Positions 29,401 through 40,385 of a stretch of 64,000 bases of DNA are shown piece after piece. The DNA comes from Symbiodinium natans (lineage: Eukaryota; Sar; Dinophyceae; Suessiales; Symbiodiniaceae). The stretch is taken from contig CAJNDS010002079.1 in the NCBI GenBank assembly GCA_905221605.1, positions 161,501 through 225,500 of the forward strand, given 5' to 3'. The number at the start of each line of letters is the position of its first letter. Position 1 is the stretch's first letter. Under the pieces are notes generated by a model. The model saw only the letters and a program-made list of their open reading frames with translations, did not search any database and was not told where the DNA came from. The position numbers and the translations under genes were made by a program.

Positions 29401-30152
29401 TTCTTGGTCGTCAGATCACCAGGAAGAAGGGCGAGGACTCTTTGGTGATTGGCATGGCAGGCGAGTACTACCAGGAGATCTATGAGGGTTTTGGACTTGG
29501 GAAGAGTCCGAAGTCTTGCCCGACGCCGCCGAATCTTCGAGAACTTTACGACAGAGAAGAAGAAGTCTTGGAGCGGGAGTTGAGCTCAGAAGCTGCTGCT
29601 CGATATCGCTCTACGTTGGGACGCCTTTCATGGTTGGCCATGACGCGTGTGGATCTAGCATATTATGTTTCCATGCTAGCTCGAGGCCAGGCCAGTCCAC
29701 GTGAGAAGCATGAACGTGCGATGCGGATGGTATTACGGTATCTCCGGCATGTTCAGGATTTTCGACAAATCGTCCATCCAGTTGATGAACGGAGCCTTCG
29801 GTTGGATTGCTACGTGGATGCGTCATGGGGCAGTGAGAGGAGCGTTGATCGCAAGAGTGTGAGTGGTGGTTGCATCATGCTTGGTGGTTTCTGCTTGAAA
29901 GCGTGGTCACGGCTTCAACAAGCTGTCGCTCTCAGCTCAGCAGAGTCGGAGTTGTACGGATTGGTTGAGGGAGCGAAGGAATCACTTTCAATCCGAAGGG
30001 CAATTTCCCACGTGTTTGGATGGGAGGAGTTGTGCGCACCGCACCTCTTTTGCGACTCCGAGGCCGCCATCGCCATCAGTCGGGCTGACGGCTTGAGGCG
30101 TGTCAGACATATAGATCTGAGAGCATGCTTTATACAAGAAGGCTCACAGCCG
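26460..30152 (+). pseudogene. Copia-1 Pol: integrase, RT and RNase H, 3' truncated
   Basis: An open frame covers 26256-30155; up to about 26880 a different frame (RRTLEEHLKEHILQCLNRK, then Pro-rich) looks more protein-like, so one frameshift is likely. The integrase has an HHCC-like start (HVPFNSSCEHC), Asp in VQIDKFFYKGIWF, Asp in CVKSDLEG and Glu in APVAERAIRTLKE. RT shows NVVGLDVSTAFLFAEL and LCYVDDLLISGD. RNase H shows CYVDASWG, SSAESELYGL and CDSEAAIAIS. The frame ends abruptly after RHIDLRACFIQE, losing the last roughly 35 residues usual for Copia RNase H and any 3' LTR; the LINE begins there. Confidence 0.8.
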
Positions 30153-30420
30153 TAGCAACTTGGTAGTGGGGTTTTTCGTGTCTTTTCGTGCTTTCTTCTC
30201 CCTCTTTTCCTCTCTTCGCTCCCTCTTTCTCCCCCTTTCTTTTCTTCCTTTCGGTGGTGTTTGGGGTGGGTTCCGGGTGTGAGTCCTGGTCCTCCCTCTC
30301 TTCTGGTTTGATTTCGGGCAGGCCGGCCGTGGGCGGGGTAGCTTGCTAGCTTGCAGTTCCACTGGAGCTCAGCCTGGGCCCAGTGAAGAGCCTGAGGCCC
30401 TCGCCTCTTGCTGCATTGCC

Positions 30421-32127
30421 ATGGCATTCCTTTCGCGGTTCCTGCTGTCTTTCTGGCTTGTTCAGTTCGTGCTGGCGGGCCCTGAGGTGGACGAGCTCTA
30501 CGCGGAACTTTTGTCCGAAGCTGGAATGCAAAGCTTGATTGCCCCAATGGCAGCCCCTGCTGATACACCTGCAGCATCATCTGATGAGACTGGCGCCGAC
30601 CCTGCTGGCTGGGCGTCATCTTTATCGAATGGGACTGCTGCACCACCTGCCACACCGACCCTTGGTCGCAAACCGAAGGCGCGCCCTGGTCCTGCGAATC
30701 TCTTACATGAGCTGCTCCATGGGCCGCCAACGATTACTGCTGCTGCGGAAGACACAGGCCACGAGGATCTGATGGACGCCTCCAACGAAGAAGGCGCCAC
30801 CGAGCAAAGTGGCACACCAGCCGAGATCTTTATCGGGTACACGGTGAACACTGATGGCGAGACTGGCGAGGTTTGGGTTCCTGGTCCTGGGCAACATACT
30901 CCATCCCCTGCCGTGACAGCTGATGACGAGGAAGCGTTGCAATCAAACATGCCGCCGGGTACTTCTGCATACGACGACACTATGGTTGAAGTGATGCTTG
31001 ACAGCCCGGACAGCGAGCTTGACGAGCTGCCAGCCTTGCAAGCGCAAGCCATCATGGGCTCAGGGTCTGAAGCTGAAACAGAGCCTCAGCTTACAGAGGA
31101 CCCCAGTTATGACTCCTCAGAGCCTGAGGCCAGCTGCAGCACTGGAGTACCACATCGTCCTCCTCCAGCCGTTACATCGCGCTCCGGGGTATATGTTCAC
31201 AGTCAAGCCTGCCAAGCGGTACCAGCCACACGCAGCGTGTCAGTACAAGCGGAGGGCTCGGCCATTGATACCGCGATACAGAAACGGACCATGCCACGTC
31301 CGCTACCAACACCCAAATACAGGCGAGAAGGCCAGTCAAGTGATCTTTCTTGCCCTTTCCTTCGGGTTTGTCTCTGGTTTTGGGTTGTAAATTTCAGTCC
31401 TGTAATGTACCCAACGGCAGACATGTCTTCACTGTTTTTGCAGGCTGAAGTAATGATGTGCGATGACGCGCGCACGATCCTTATCTGGCAGGACATTGCT
31501 ACAGCCCCTTGCCCGCAGGAGAATGCAACGTGCTACACATGCCAACCGAAGCCACAGGATGCCGCTGAATCACCTGGCACCCTTGTTATCAGACTGGACC
31601 GCTTGGATCCAATTGCACTTGTGTGTTGCGCATGCTCCACTCATGGCAACATGCTATGTTCATCCCACACGGCAGGATCAGCCACATGCAGACAGCTGAG
31701 TCCGGCCTTGGACGAACGACTATGCCCTCTGAAGTCAGGGTGGACTGTTACCGCCAGCTGCCTCGACGCTGGACGCAAAATGCATCACTGTGCACAGCCA
31801 GAGCAGTCCTGTCCGGAGCCACTTTGCTTCGACTGCCTTATCTCCGAAGAGGCATCATGCATCGACACTCACGGGCAACACGTGCTTACATCCTCAGGTT
31901 CTTTTCTGGCTCACCTGTTGATAGAGAAGCCATTGCATCTTTCGCATTGCCTGTCAGAACTGCTCCTTGGTGCCTGCCTGACAAGCCTTACACTTGCCCT
32001 CCCATGCCCCTACCCCGGCCCTCACTGTGCACTCAGGACATGGAGAGACTGTACAGCCCGAGCAGCGGCAGCAGTGGGTCCCACAACGCCTCGGACTATC
32101 CCAGCCGGGAAAGTCAGCTGGATGTGA
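30421..32127 (+). CDS. LINE ORF1, 5' part, with signal-like N-terminus and Cys-rich region
   Basis: The best start is the ATG at 30421 in the context GCCATGG; the frame is open from 30343. The N-terminus MAFLSRFLLSFWLVQFVLAG looks like a signal peptide or membrane anchor. Residues 25-300 are acidic and Pro/Ala/Thr-rich. From about residue 365 the sequence is Cys-rich (ENATCYTCQPK, VCCACSTHGNMLCSSH, EPLCFDCLISEEASC), suggesting zinc binding. A pyrimidine-rich stretch ending TTTTTGCAG at about 31442 could be an intron acceptor, with unusual residues just before it. Nucleic-acid chaperone or RNA binding is the usual role of LINE ORF1, but no standard RRM or CCHC is seen. Confidence 0.4.
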   Translation: MAFLSRFLLSFWLVQFVLAGPEVDELYAELLSEAGMQSLIAPMAAPADTPAASSDETGADPAGWASSLSNGTAAPPATPTLGRKPKARPGPANLLHELLHGPPTITAAAEDTGHEDLMDASNEEGATEQSGTPAEIFIGYTVNTDGETGEVWVPGPGQHTPSPAVTADDEEALQSNMPPGTSAYDDTMVEVMLDSPDSELDELPALQAQAIMGSGSEAETEPQLTEDPSYDSSEPEASCSTGVPHRPPPAVTSRSGVYVHSQACQAVPATRSVSVQAEGSAIDTAIQKRTMPRPLPTPKYRREGQSSDLSCPFLRVCLWFWVVNFSPVMYPTADMSSLFLQAEVMMCDDARTILIWQDIATAPCPQENATCYTCQPKPQDAAESPGTLVIRLDRLDPIALVCCACSTHGNMLCSSHTAGSATCRQLSPALDERLCPLKSGWTVTASCLDAGRKMHHCAQPEQSCPEPLCFDCLISEEASCIDTHGQHVLTSSGSFLAHLLIEKPLHLSHCLSELLLGACLTSLTLALPCPYPGPHCALRTWRDCTARAAAAVGPTTPRTIPAGKVSWM

Positions 32128-33407
32128 GTGTGGAACATGACAGAATCTTGCTTTTGTGTCCTCATCTTGACCCACAGGTCCCTGTTTCGGCTTCCGAAGC
32201 AGCCCGCATTGTCTTTCAGGCTTGGAAAGAGCTCACCAACAACAAGACCTGGCACTCCCGGTCCATGTCCAGCGGCACCAGCAGACAAGTCAGGCCGCGA
32301 CTCCTAGCCCACTCTACGTCAGGGACCTCTGCTGAAAATTCTGATACAGCCTTGCCCTCGGCAACCCATGCCCAGCATGATGAGTGGTGTAGAGCCCTTG
32401 GGCGGCGCATTGACGCAGAGCTGAGCGCCATGCCTGATGCAGACAGGGACAGGGCGGTCCAAAGGCTTCTCATGATCATACGGCGTGATGCCCCCGATGC
32501 CTCTTGCTGCACCCTCAGCTTTTTGCGGCAATTCGGTGACCTGCCCCACTGCACATTGTACTGTCTCAGGCTGAGATCTTGCGAATGGAGCCGACATCAT
32601 GGGCAAATGCACGACCAACGGCACAATGCCCCGTTCAGCATGTTGCGTCGGAAAACTGCACTGTTGCAAGCCTGCTGCACCTGTACTGATGCCGATCTAT
32701 GTCAGCGGACCTGCCGCCCGCAACAGCATATTCATGCCATTGTGCACCATGTGATATCTGCAGAGCCTTCATATTTGTGTGTTGATCCTCACCGCCGGGT
32801 TGGTCGTCTCAAGCCCCTGAACTACGGCACAGCGCCCTTGCTTGGGTGCTGCGACATCTTACCTGCGTTGCTCTGGCCTCAATGCACTCGCCTGGTATAC
32901 ACTGCACGGCACGAGATGAGACTGACACCGTTAATTCGCCTTGCCGCAGGTCTGATACATCCTTCACTGCACTACATGCACCAGGCAATGTGTTACTCAG
33001 CTCATGCCAATCTGCCAGCCCTGCAACTAGTCTGTGCTGCAAGAGGTCTCCTGCTCCCCCATCATGATGAAGGCAAGCCGAATGCCGTCTACTCCACGAA
33101 GTGCCAACGGTGGGGTGCTCATAACGCTCACTCCTGTTCGCAATGTCTCCACTTTCATGCATATGCCACACATGAGACGACCTCGTATCCTTCTGACTGG
33201 TGTTGCTGCCTCACACGCTGCCCCTATACCTGCTCAAGATGGACTGCCCCCGAGTCTGATCGGGTCAAGGCACATGCATCATGCCGCCCCGGAAGCCTGG
33301 CACTGTGCGACGGCGGCCCTCAATGGCCCCTGAAGCCCCCGTATCCATCCTTCGCAGACGAAGATTCTCGAGTGACACGGGGGGGGGGGAGGAGGACGAC
33401 CCACTGA
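31900..33407 (+). CDS. LINE ORF1, 3' part in another frame
   Basis: The frame is open from 31623, but the part that looks like protein begins near 31900. It contains a helical segment with the conserved look VSASEAARIVFQAWKEL and ALGRRIDAELSAMPDADR, then a His/Cys-rich stretch of unclear meaning. A pyrimidine-rich tract ending CCCACAG at about 32179 precedes the helical part and could be an acceptor site. I read this as a continuation of ORF1 after one or more frameshifts. It overlaps the preceding frame by about 230 bp. No named domain is recognised. Confidence 0.35.
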
Positions 33408-34191
33408 AGCTGCAACAGACATCAGTCCCTCTGGCTGTGGCTCCGAGGACTCCTCGGAGGCTCCCCGGGCGACCCACACAACCCTCCACGATACTGCTAC
33501 ACGTTCGAACAGGGCATCCGCCACTGAGGAGCCCACTTCCTCTTCGACCAGAACGGCCTTGGCTCTACGGCGAGGTCTGGAAGCCAGGCATGGCAACAAT
33601 GGACCATCCAGGTCTCGGACCCCTCCGCACCATGCTGGACGTACATCCTCATCACGGCCACACTCCAACGCCGAACTCAGTCGATTGGACAGCCTACGTG
33701 AGCCGGGGGGGCCGCCACCCAGGCGGGGCCCACCCTTGGAAGCACCCGGAATCCCCCCTCCACCCACAGTGGGGCACTTACCAGCTGGACCCCCGCCGCC
33801 CACTGCTGGCATGGGACCCGCTCTTCGGCCGCCACCTCATCGTGCGCTCCGACCGATTGCAGACACCCACCCCTCAACACCACCTGTCGGGGACAGCACG
33901 GCAGGCGGGCACTCTGCAAGCTTCCCTGGCCCGGCGGGACCCCCCGCACCGCGCCCGGCGGCCATGACCCTGCCCCTCACTTACTCGCCAGAGGGCATAC
34001 CATCGGTCACTCTCCCGCCCGGATACGGAGCCCGACCGACCAACGGCATACCTGCCTGGGTCAGACCAGCCCGTGCTCCTGGTTTCCTGGGAGGACGACC
34101 CCCGCCTGCAAGCATCGCAGCACCGGGCTCCCCCACCACTCCAGCCATCCTCGAGGAAGATGCATGGGATGAAGCAAGGGAGGCACCATGA
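33281..34191 (+). pseudogene. Pro/Arg-rich LINE linker region with frame changes
   Basis: Two overlapping plus-strand frames (33281-33967 and 33559-34191) are rich in Pro, Arg, Gly and His. An 11-G run at 33379-33389 is a likely place for a length change. There is a Pro/Gly-rich run (PPPRRGPPLEAPGIPPPPT) typical of disordered linkers before the endonuclease ORF. No domain is recognised and the reading frame is uncertain. Confidence 0.3.
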
Positions 34192-34699
34192 TGACCCTTT
34201 GTGCAGCTTGTGGCTTCACGCCTGGATCGTTCCTATGACGCCTGCACTTTTTCATGGCACCCCGGAACCCAGGAAGAGGCTACCTCGTAAACCTTGGATC
34301 ATTGCTAGCAAAGCCTGGCACCTTCTTCGAAGATGGAAATTCAGATACCTACGCTCGTGCCCTCGGCGCCTGAGAAAACACAATGCCGTCCGCCTCTGGT
34401 GCTTGCATGACTGGGTGTCGATTGCACATACCGCCTTTCTTTTCCTCCTTCTTTTCTTGCTTCCCTCTCTCCTTCGCTCTTTGACACACTGTATCCCCAA
34501 ACCATATGCGCCAGCAAAGGCTGATCGCGGTCCCAAGCCCGCGTCCCGAACGAGAACACGATCCAGGCTGCTCCTGTCACTACTCTTTCTTTGGCAAGTA
34601 CAAGCAAGCCGTGCTGCATCATTCAGTTCGGGTGAGCCGAGGGTTGGATCAGAGGCCACTGATCCTGGAGCCAGTACCTCACTTCATCCTCGCCATATG

Positions 34700-37600
34700 C
34701 CGGCGAACCCAGGCCACTATGTCCCTACACTAACTGGCTGCAGAAAACGATCTTTTAAGAGAGCAGTCCTTCGTGCCAGACACTTTGGAATTCCTCGCTA
34801 CCGAGGCAGACTTTGCTCCGTCCATGACCTTCTTGGCCGAGGCGAACAGTCTCATCCGGACACCACGTCTCCACATCGATCCACTCCACGTCCCCCACCA
34901 CCAGGACTCAGATGCAGCATCATGACCTGGAACGCGGGAGGCTTAACGGTCACAGTATGGAATGAATTCCTCACCTGGCTGTTAAAGACTCCGCATGGGC
35001 ATGACATCGTATGTATCCAGGAGACGTACTGGCGGGATGATTTTGAGTGGGACGATGATCACTGGTCATACATCCATCATGGAAGCCATAAGCCTAAGGA
35101 GGCAGGTCTACTCATGTGCATTTCCAAGAAACTGGCTCAACCACACATGATCAAGCACACCCCTGTCCTTGTCGGCAGGCTGCAACATGTACGCATCTTC
35201 TTCCCCAAAGGCCATCAGCCATTAGACGTGCTCCATGTGTACCAACACGCATGGTATCATCAAAAGAACGATGATCAACAGGACTGGTGGAGAGGCGCAA
35301 CAGAGCGCCGACATCGGTTTCTTCAGAGGCTCCAGGCCACCGTTCGCAGCTTCCCTATTCGCAACCCGCTCTGTCTTATAGGTGACTTCAACACCTCGCT
35401 GCCACACATGACAGGGCTCACAGGCATGGGTCGACCCACAAAATCCGGTCCCCAATCCGACACTGCCGATCTGTGTGCGTTCTTAGAAGTCCATCGCCTA
35501 GTAGCTTGCAACACCTTTGGCAAGGCTCCTGCCGCTACCTTTGTCAATGAATCCACAGGTGCCGCAACACAGATTGACTTCATCATGCTCAGGCAGTTCC
35601 ACAGTGATAGGGAGAGCAAAAAGGCCAAGCCGTTCAATTGGCCGGTTGCTGCCTCTCGCAAAGGTGCTCAACATATCCCCGTGCAGGCCAGCTGCTCACT
35701 TGAATGGAAGCCATGGGGCCTGTCTTCTGCCCTGGAAATCCAGAACAACATCCAACCCAGGCAAGTTTCCGACGCCCTCAAGCAGGATCCAAATCTGGAG
35801 GCCGACTTCGTCTGCAATCTAAAAGTCCGGCTTCCGTCTCAGCCTACTGCTGCCCAGCTCGATCTTGCGCTTAAACAGGCTTGGCATGACACCAGTGCCC
35901 GACCTGCCTTATCCCCACCTGACATCAAAGACAGACCCCATGAACAGGTCCTTTCCCTCTGGCAGGCACGTGCGGCGTTGCTCCAGGCACCGGTCTCGGA
36001 CTCCCAACTTCATAACTGCTTTCACCAGTGGAGACTCCTTGCACCGGCCATTCGAGCTGAACGCCTGTTGAAACAGGCGGCAAGACAGCGCAAACGCGAC
36101 TTCTTGAATGACTGCTTGTCACAAGCTGAGACAGCAGCTGCATCGGGCAACCACACAGTGGTGTATAGAATGCTCAAGGTGCTTGCCCCCAAGCAACAGC
36201 GCAAACGAATTCAAATTCGGACTCCCCAAGGCCAGGTGCAACGCCCTGCTGCTGAACGCGACACCCTTGTCGCGTACTATGAAGAACTTTATCAGGCACC
36301 CTCAGCGGAACCTGCACTGGATGCTTGTCCAGTGATATACACTGCTGATCACTGCTTGCGTGCCCTGCGAGCCCTGCCACGACCCAAATCAGTTCTTCCA
36401 GGTGCAGCCCCGGGCATACTCTGGGCCCTTGGAGCCAGCGCTATTGCGGAGGAGGCGACCCGCATTCTCAATGATGCGCTCTCCGCACTACCTGACCCGC
36501 CACAGCCTGAGCTCACGGACATCTCCCTTTGCCTGTTGCCCAAACCCGCTAAAATAGCTCAGCAACAGATGTGCGTCCGATAAGCCTCTTGCATCCACTC
36601 AACAAAATACAGGCAAGTATGCTGGCTTCCATGGTCAAGCCTTTCCTTGACTCCTACCTACGGGGTGTTCCGCAATATGCGTATGTAAGTGGCAGATCTG
36701 CGCCTGAGGCACTCGGCAGAGTGTTCTCACACTTGCATTCCGTTCGTCAGCTAGCACCCAAAAAGGAGCGCATGGTCCAACGTCGGCAGCAAGGACTTAC
36801 TCGCACAGAATGCTCGGGAGGGCTTACCTTCTCCCTGGATGTTGCAAAAGCCTTTGACACCATTCCCAGATGGGTCATTCAAGCTGCTTGCGTTGATGCG
36901 GGTATCCCACAGCACATACTACAGCACATCGATGCAGTTCACGCTTATCTCCGAGTTGGCATTAATCACTTTGGGCACTATGGCTCTTGCCGCACAAGCC
37001 GCGGCATCCGACAAGGATGTAATCTCGCACCTTCATTATGGTGTCTCGCCACGGCCTTTGTCTATAAGCAATTGCTTAAAGCACTGGGGCCCAAAGCGGC
37101 TGAGATTCTCACGCTTTTCGCCGATGATGTCATTGCCCAATGGAAAATCAATGATCTGGCCGAGCTGAGGCAGACAATGAGCCAGCTCACGATCTTGATC
37201 GCCACATTGAAGCACTTCGGCATGGATGTCAGCGCACAGAAGAGTGTCATTTTATACTCCTTACATGGGCGCAAGGCCGAAAAGTTCCTGTGCAATGCTC
37301 GCTTCAAGCGTGCTGACAAGTGGCACATGCGCGTCAGCCCGGACCTTGACTTCCCAATCGTCCGCCAGCATAAGTACCTAGGGGTTATAATCTCTTATGG
37401 CAGCTTTGAAGCCCATACCCTGGAACATCGCATCCACTGTGCCTCCACGGCTTTTTCCAGGCTGCGACATATCCTATGCACCAAGAATGTCTTATCGACG
37501 ATGAAGAGGGTGCAACTCTGGAAGGCCATCATTTGGCCCACTCTGAAATATGGACTCACGTCTCTCCTTCTGTCTGTCCATGAACAGATCCAGGTGGTTG

Positions 37601-38334
37601 GATACGTTGCCAGACAACTTCGAGCGATCACTGGGCAGCTGGCCCATCACACGCATGAAACCACTAGAGATTTTCTTGAAAAATGGAAATTTCAGCCGCT
37701 GTGCATCTTTTCGGCCGAGGTTGGGACCAACTGCCGGCGGTACGAGGCCCAGGCCGATCTGCATATCACCCGCGTCACACAGTGGCATGCCCTTCTTTCA
37801 TCCACCTATGCCACAGGGTTGAGCTCCACCCAGGACCGTGCACAACTTACACCTGTCGATGCTGTGATCTCCCGCACATACCAATGCCCAGATTGCCCCT
37901 CGTGCTTCGCCACTGCAGGACTGCTGCAAGTACATAGGGTCAAAAGCCATGGCCAAGCCAAGATCCTTGAAAAGCGGAAACAGGCACAAATGCAGAATCA
38001 AATCGAGCATGCGCTGCATGGAGTGCCCACATGCAAGCATTGCCTGCATGAGTTTAATGGTTGGCGCAACTTCAACTCTCATATCCTGCTTGGTAACTGC
38101 CCTGTCCTGACCGCAGCCACAGCCACACAGGCCAACATTGACACCGCTGTGCCTCCGACTGCATCGATTGAGCCGGCGCCGAACACGGATGCTAACACCT
38201 CCGAGTTGGGTGGCCATTCCCCTGTATCCACTTTTGTGCAGACGATTTCACAGGAAAGCTCCTACACTGCACTTGCTGTCACCACAGGCCAAGAATGGAA
38301 ACGGGTAAGTCGGAGCAGGCCAACTTCATGCTAG
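34700..38334 (+). pseudogene. LINE ORF2: APE endonuclease and reverse transcriptase, one frameshift
   Basis: The frame is open from 34073; recognisable protein starts near 34735 with the motif CRKRSFKRAVLRARHFGIPR. The endonuclease (34910-35700) shows MTWNAGGL, IVCIQETYW, LIGDFNTSL, TQIDFIMLR and the late His in AQHIPVQAS. The RT follows with LCLLPKP, then changes frame near 36570 into VRPISLLHPLNKIQASML; FSLDVAKAFDTIPRW is motif A, RGIRQGCNLAPSLW motif B, LFADDVIAQW the catalytic FADD, and HKYLGVIISYGS follows. A C-terminal C2H2 finger CPDCPSCFATAGLLQVHRVK and a second finger CKHCLHEFNGWRNFNSHIL end the protein. The frameshift inactivates this copy. Confidence 0.8.
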
Positions 38335-38339
38335 GATGA

Positions 38340-38604
38340 AAAACTTTTGTCCTGAATGCGGGCTGTATGCAGCAAATCCGTCGCGCATCAAGGTACATAT
38401 GCGTGCCAAGCATAAGGACTGTCTTGATCGGCGAGCATTCTGAAGTGCTTGCCTCCTGTGTTCGAACGCGAAAGCCCTGCGTGTACTGTGGTCAGCACAT
38501 ACCTAAGTCCACCTTTGAGGGCACACATGCAACTGGCTGCTATGTGCTGTGGCAATCTATGTATGCCATGCTGCAATCTGGCCTGACACCCTCAGGTCTC
38601 GATT
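38340..38604 (+). pseudogene. Further zinc fingers of the LINE tail, in broken frames
   Basis: Right after the ORF2 stop, one frame reads CPECGLYAANPSRIKVHMRA followed by KH, a C2H2 finger. A second frame then reads CVYCGQHIPKSTFEGTHATG followed by C, a C2HC-type finger. With the two fingers at the end of ORF2 this makes a row of at least four. I infer that the original ORF2 tail extended to about 38600 and was broken by small indels. Confidence 0.5.
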
Positions 38605-39500
38605 ATGTCAGCAAACGCTACCGAGATTCCAGATGGGGAAGAGCTGAACCTCTTCAAAAGATTCATGCCCAGCCAGCAAGCGGAGAAGGAGCAGGAGGAT
38701 GCCCCGGAAAGGGCTTCGAAGCAGCAGCGCGGGAGCGGACGCCACGGCAAAGGCAAGGGATCCAGTCGGGGCCCTCAGCAGCCAGCCTTTCGTTCCAGGC
38801 GCTCTTCGGAAAAGCAGCAGGGCCTCAGCGATCAAAACCTGTTCCTTCTTTGTCAGATGCTGATCCGCCTTGTGCTTCGCCAGGGAGACGCACTGAGGAT
38901 CTTGGCGCTCGACACCTCACTGGTCCTGTGGCTTCGGACTGGACTTCCAGCAGGAGTCCCAGAAGCGATGTTCACGGCTGCCCAGAAGTGGAAGGAGCTT
39001 CGGGAGGCAGGAGAGGTGAAGGCCCCGCTTCGACACATCCTGTGGCTGTGCCTCCTCACAGAGCTCGAAGCCAGGACAGACCCGGCCAAGCTCACGGAGG
39101 AGACCAAGACTCACTTAACGAAAATGGGCTTCATCAAGGACGGGCAGTGGCTCTACCTGAAGTGGTCCTTCGAGGAGAACAAGCTGCTGACGGACACTGC
39201 CCGGAGCCCCATGACCTCCTGCGAATGTCCCAGGATCCCCAGGTCATCACCAGGTTCCATCCGACTCGCCCGTTGGCACCGGAGCTCAAGAGTCCCACCG
39301 TCACGTTCATGCTGTCGATTGCCCTTCGGTCGGAGCAGGCAAACGAGCTTCACTCCAACCTCCTGCGGCTAGCGGGGAACGCGTGCACTCAGGTGGTGGG
39401 CATGACACATCGCCAGGAACGTCTCAGTCGGTCCAATCTCGAGAAGCAACTCTCCAAGTACCTTCAGACGGGGGATCTGGCCCCACTGGAGGAGGGCAGT
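38605..39500 (+). pseudogene. Additional helical ORF at the LINE 3' end
   Basis: A frame starting MSANATEIPDGEELNLFKRF has a basic Lys/Arg/Gly-rich segment and then a helical domain (NLFLLCQMLIRLVLRQGDAL, GQWLYLKWSFEENKLL). Near 39200 the protein-like sequence changes frame and continues as VITRFHPTRPLAPELKSPTV and RSEQANELHSNLLRLAGNAC, up to about LEKQLSKYLQ. The family is not named, but it reads as one conserved protein after a single frameshift. It follows the zinc-finger tail directly. It may be a third ORF of the LINE or a neighbouring remnant. Confidence 0.4.
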
Positions 39501-39554
39501 CGACCATCGACTACCCAGATGCAGGCCGGATTCACGCCTCACCCACCAGCAATA

Positions 39555-40287
39555 TCATTTTCAGGGTCGTGCCTTCGTGTCCAGAACACTTAATTTCGGT
39601 GCCAAAGCCTCCTCTTGGTGGTGGGGCCGTATTGCTGGAGCCTTGCTTCGGCTTTCACATAAGTTGGTGTGGGTTGCACATCTGATGTTTGCTTATGTGG
39701 ACGACTACTTCGGCGTCTTTCGCGCTGACACTGCGCTTGTCTCTGCAGGACTCTGGATATTGCTGTTCCTGGCTCTGCGAGTCCCGCTGTCCTGGTCCAA
39801 GGCATCCTGGGGTCCATGCGCGCGATGGATAGGCTGGGGCATCGATCTCCGCAGTTGGACCGTGTCTCTGCCTCCGGAGAAACTTTCGAAGATCTTGGAG
39901 CCTCTTCGAGCGCTAGCTCGGCCAGGAGCTACACGCATGAAGGTCAAGGAGCTTGAATCGCTCATTGGCAGGCTGCTTTGGCTGACCAGTCTTTGGCACC
40001 TGTTGCGCCCCTTGCTGGCCCCCTTGTATAAGATCATGGCTCGCATCCCTTCGTCTTGTGTGGCGGTTCAGCCCTCGCTTTGGCAGTCCATCTGCGCCCT
40101 GGTGGACGACGACTGTGTGCTCACGAGGGCTACGTCTCATGCGTCTTTTCCTGCTCGTGCACGCATTTCTCGTGTGGCGAATCGCCAAGTGTTGACGAAA
40201 ACTGATCTTGTGGGGCACCCTTTCCTGAAAAGGCGTCTGTGGGTTGAAGTGCGCATGCCTGATCATCCTTTTCGCGAGATCAATGAT
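39555..40287 (+). pseudogene. RT palm of a YR-type retroelement, split by YR2
   Basis: The frame (GRAFVSRTLNFGAKASSWWW...) carries the RT segment after motif B, the catalytic box HLMFAYVDDYFGVF, and the thumb and connection region (WIGWGIDLRSWTVSLPPEKL, LESLIGRLLWLTSLWHLLRP). It is DIRS-like in style. The upstream motif A half is missing at the junction with the LINE remnant. At 40287 it is cut by YR2: the reading frame continues in phase at 51043 with DARKAAESWMALLADTPF. So 39555-40287 and 51036-51650 were once one gene. Confidence 0.7.
40281..40287. repeat. 7-bp direct repeat CAATGAT at YR2 left edge
   Basis: CAATGAT precedes the first base of YR2 and recurs at 51036-51042 directly after repeat B2. 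It is either a target-site duplication or the shared core at which recombination occurred. Confidence 0.75.
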
Positions 40288-40297
40288 TTGGCTCAAG
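40287..40297 (+). other. Spliced-leader relic at YR2 left end
   Basis: TTTGGCTCAAG equals the last 11 nt of the dinoflagellate spliced leader. It sits exactly at the left terminus, and the following sequence CGGGACCTCTCAGAGG is that of A1. In the internal copy A2 the same CGGGACC is preceded by CCCGTCGCAG, a genomic acceptor AG. The first T may belong to CAATGAT. Confidence 0.75.
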
Positions 40298-40365
40298 CGG
40301 GACCTCTCAGAGGGCAGGATGCCCGGAAAGTGCTCTTAGAAGCTGATAGATTGTTTTTCGAAAAA
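40296..40365 (+). repeat. YR2 repeat A1
   Basis: About 70 bp starting AGCGGGACCTCTCAGAGGGC, nearly identical to 50153-50221 apart from one T in a homopolymer. It forms the start of the element's RNA body after the leader. Confidence 0.85.
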
Positions 40366-40385
40366 AGGGGGGGTTAGCTTGAGCC

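Larger units (their letters stand above)
30150..39500 (+). mobile_element. APE-type LINE (non-LTR retrotransposon), decayed
   Basis: A plus-strand non-LTR element of about 9.3 kb. A pyrimidine-rich leader (30160-30290) is followed by an ORF1 region in several frames (30421-34190), ORF2 with apurinic endonuclease and RT (about 34.7-38.3 kb) broken by a frameshift near 36570, a zinc-finger tail (to about 38.6 kb), and a further frame at 38605-39500. The 5' end abuts truncated Copia-1 and the 3' end abuts an RT from a YR-type element. No poly(A) or target-site duplication was identified. Confidence 0.7.

Noticed and set aside
30148-30166. CCGTAGCAACTTGG at the LINE 5' end, as a spliced-leader relic
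   Set aside because: Only the first seven bases match well and the rest needs a gap and several changes. The position is suggestive but the match is too weak.
33279-33812. Minus-strand Gly/Pro-rich frames across the LINE linker
   Set aside because: Shadows of the Pro/Arg-rich plus-strand frames in GC-rich DNA.
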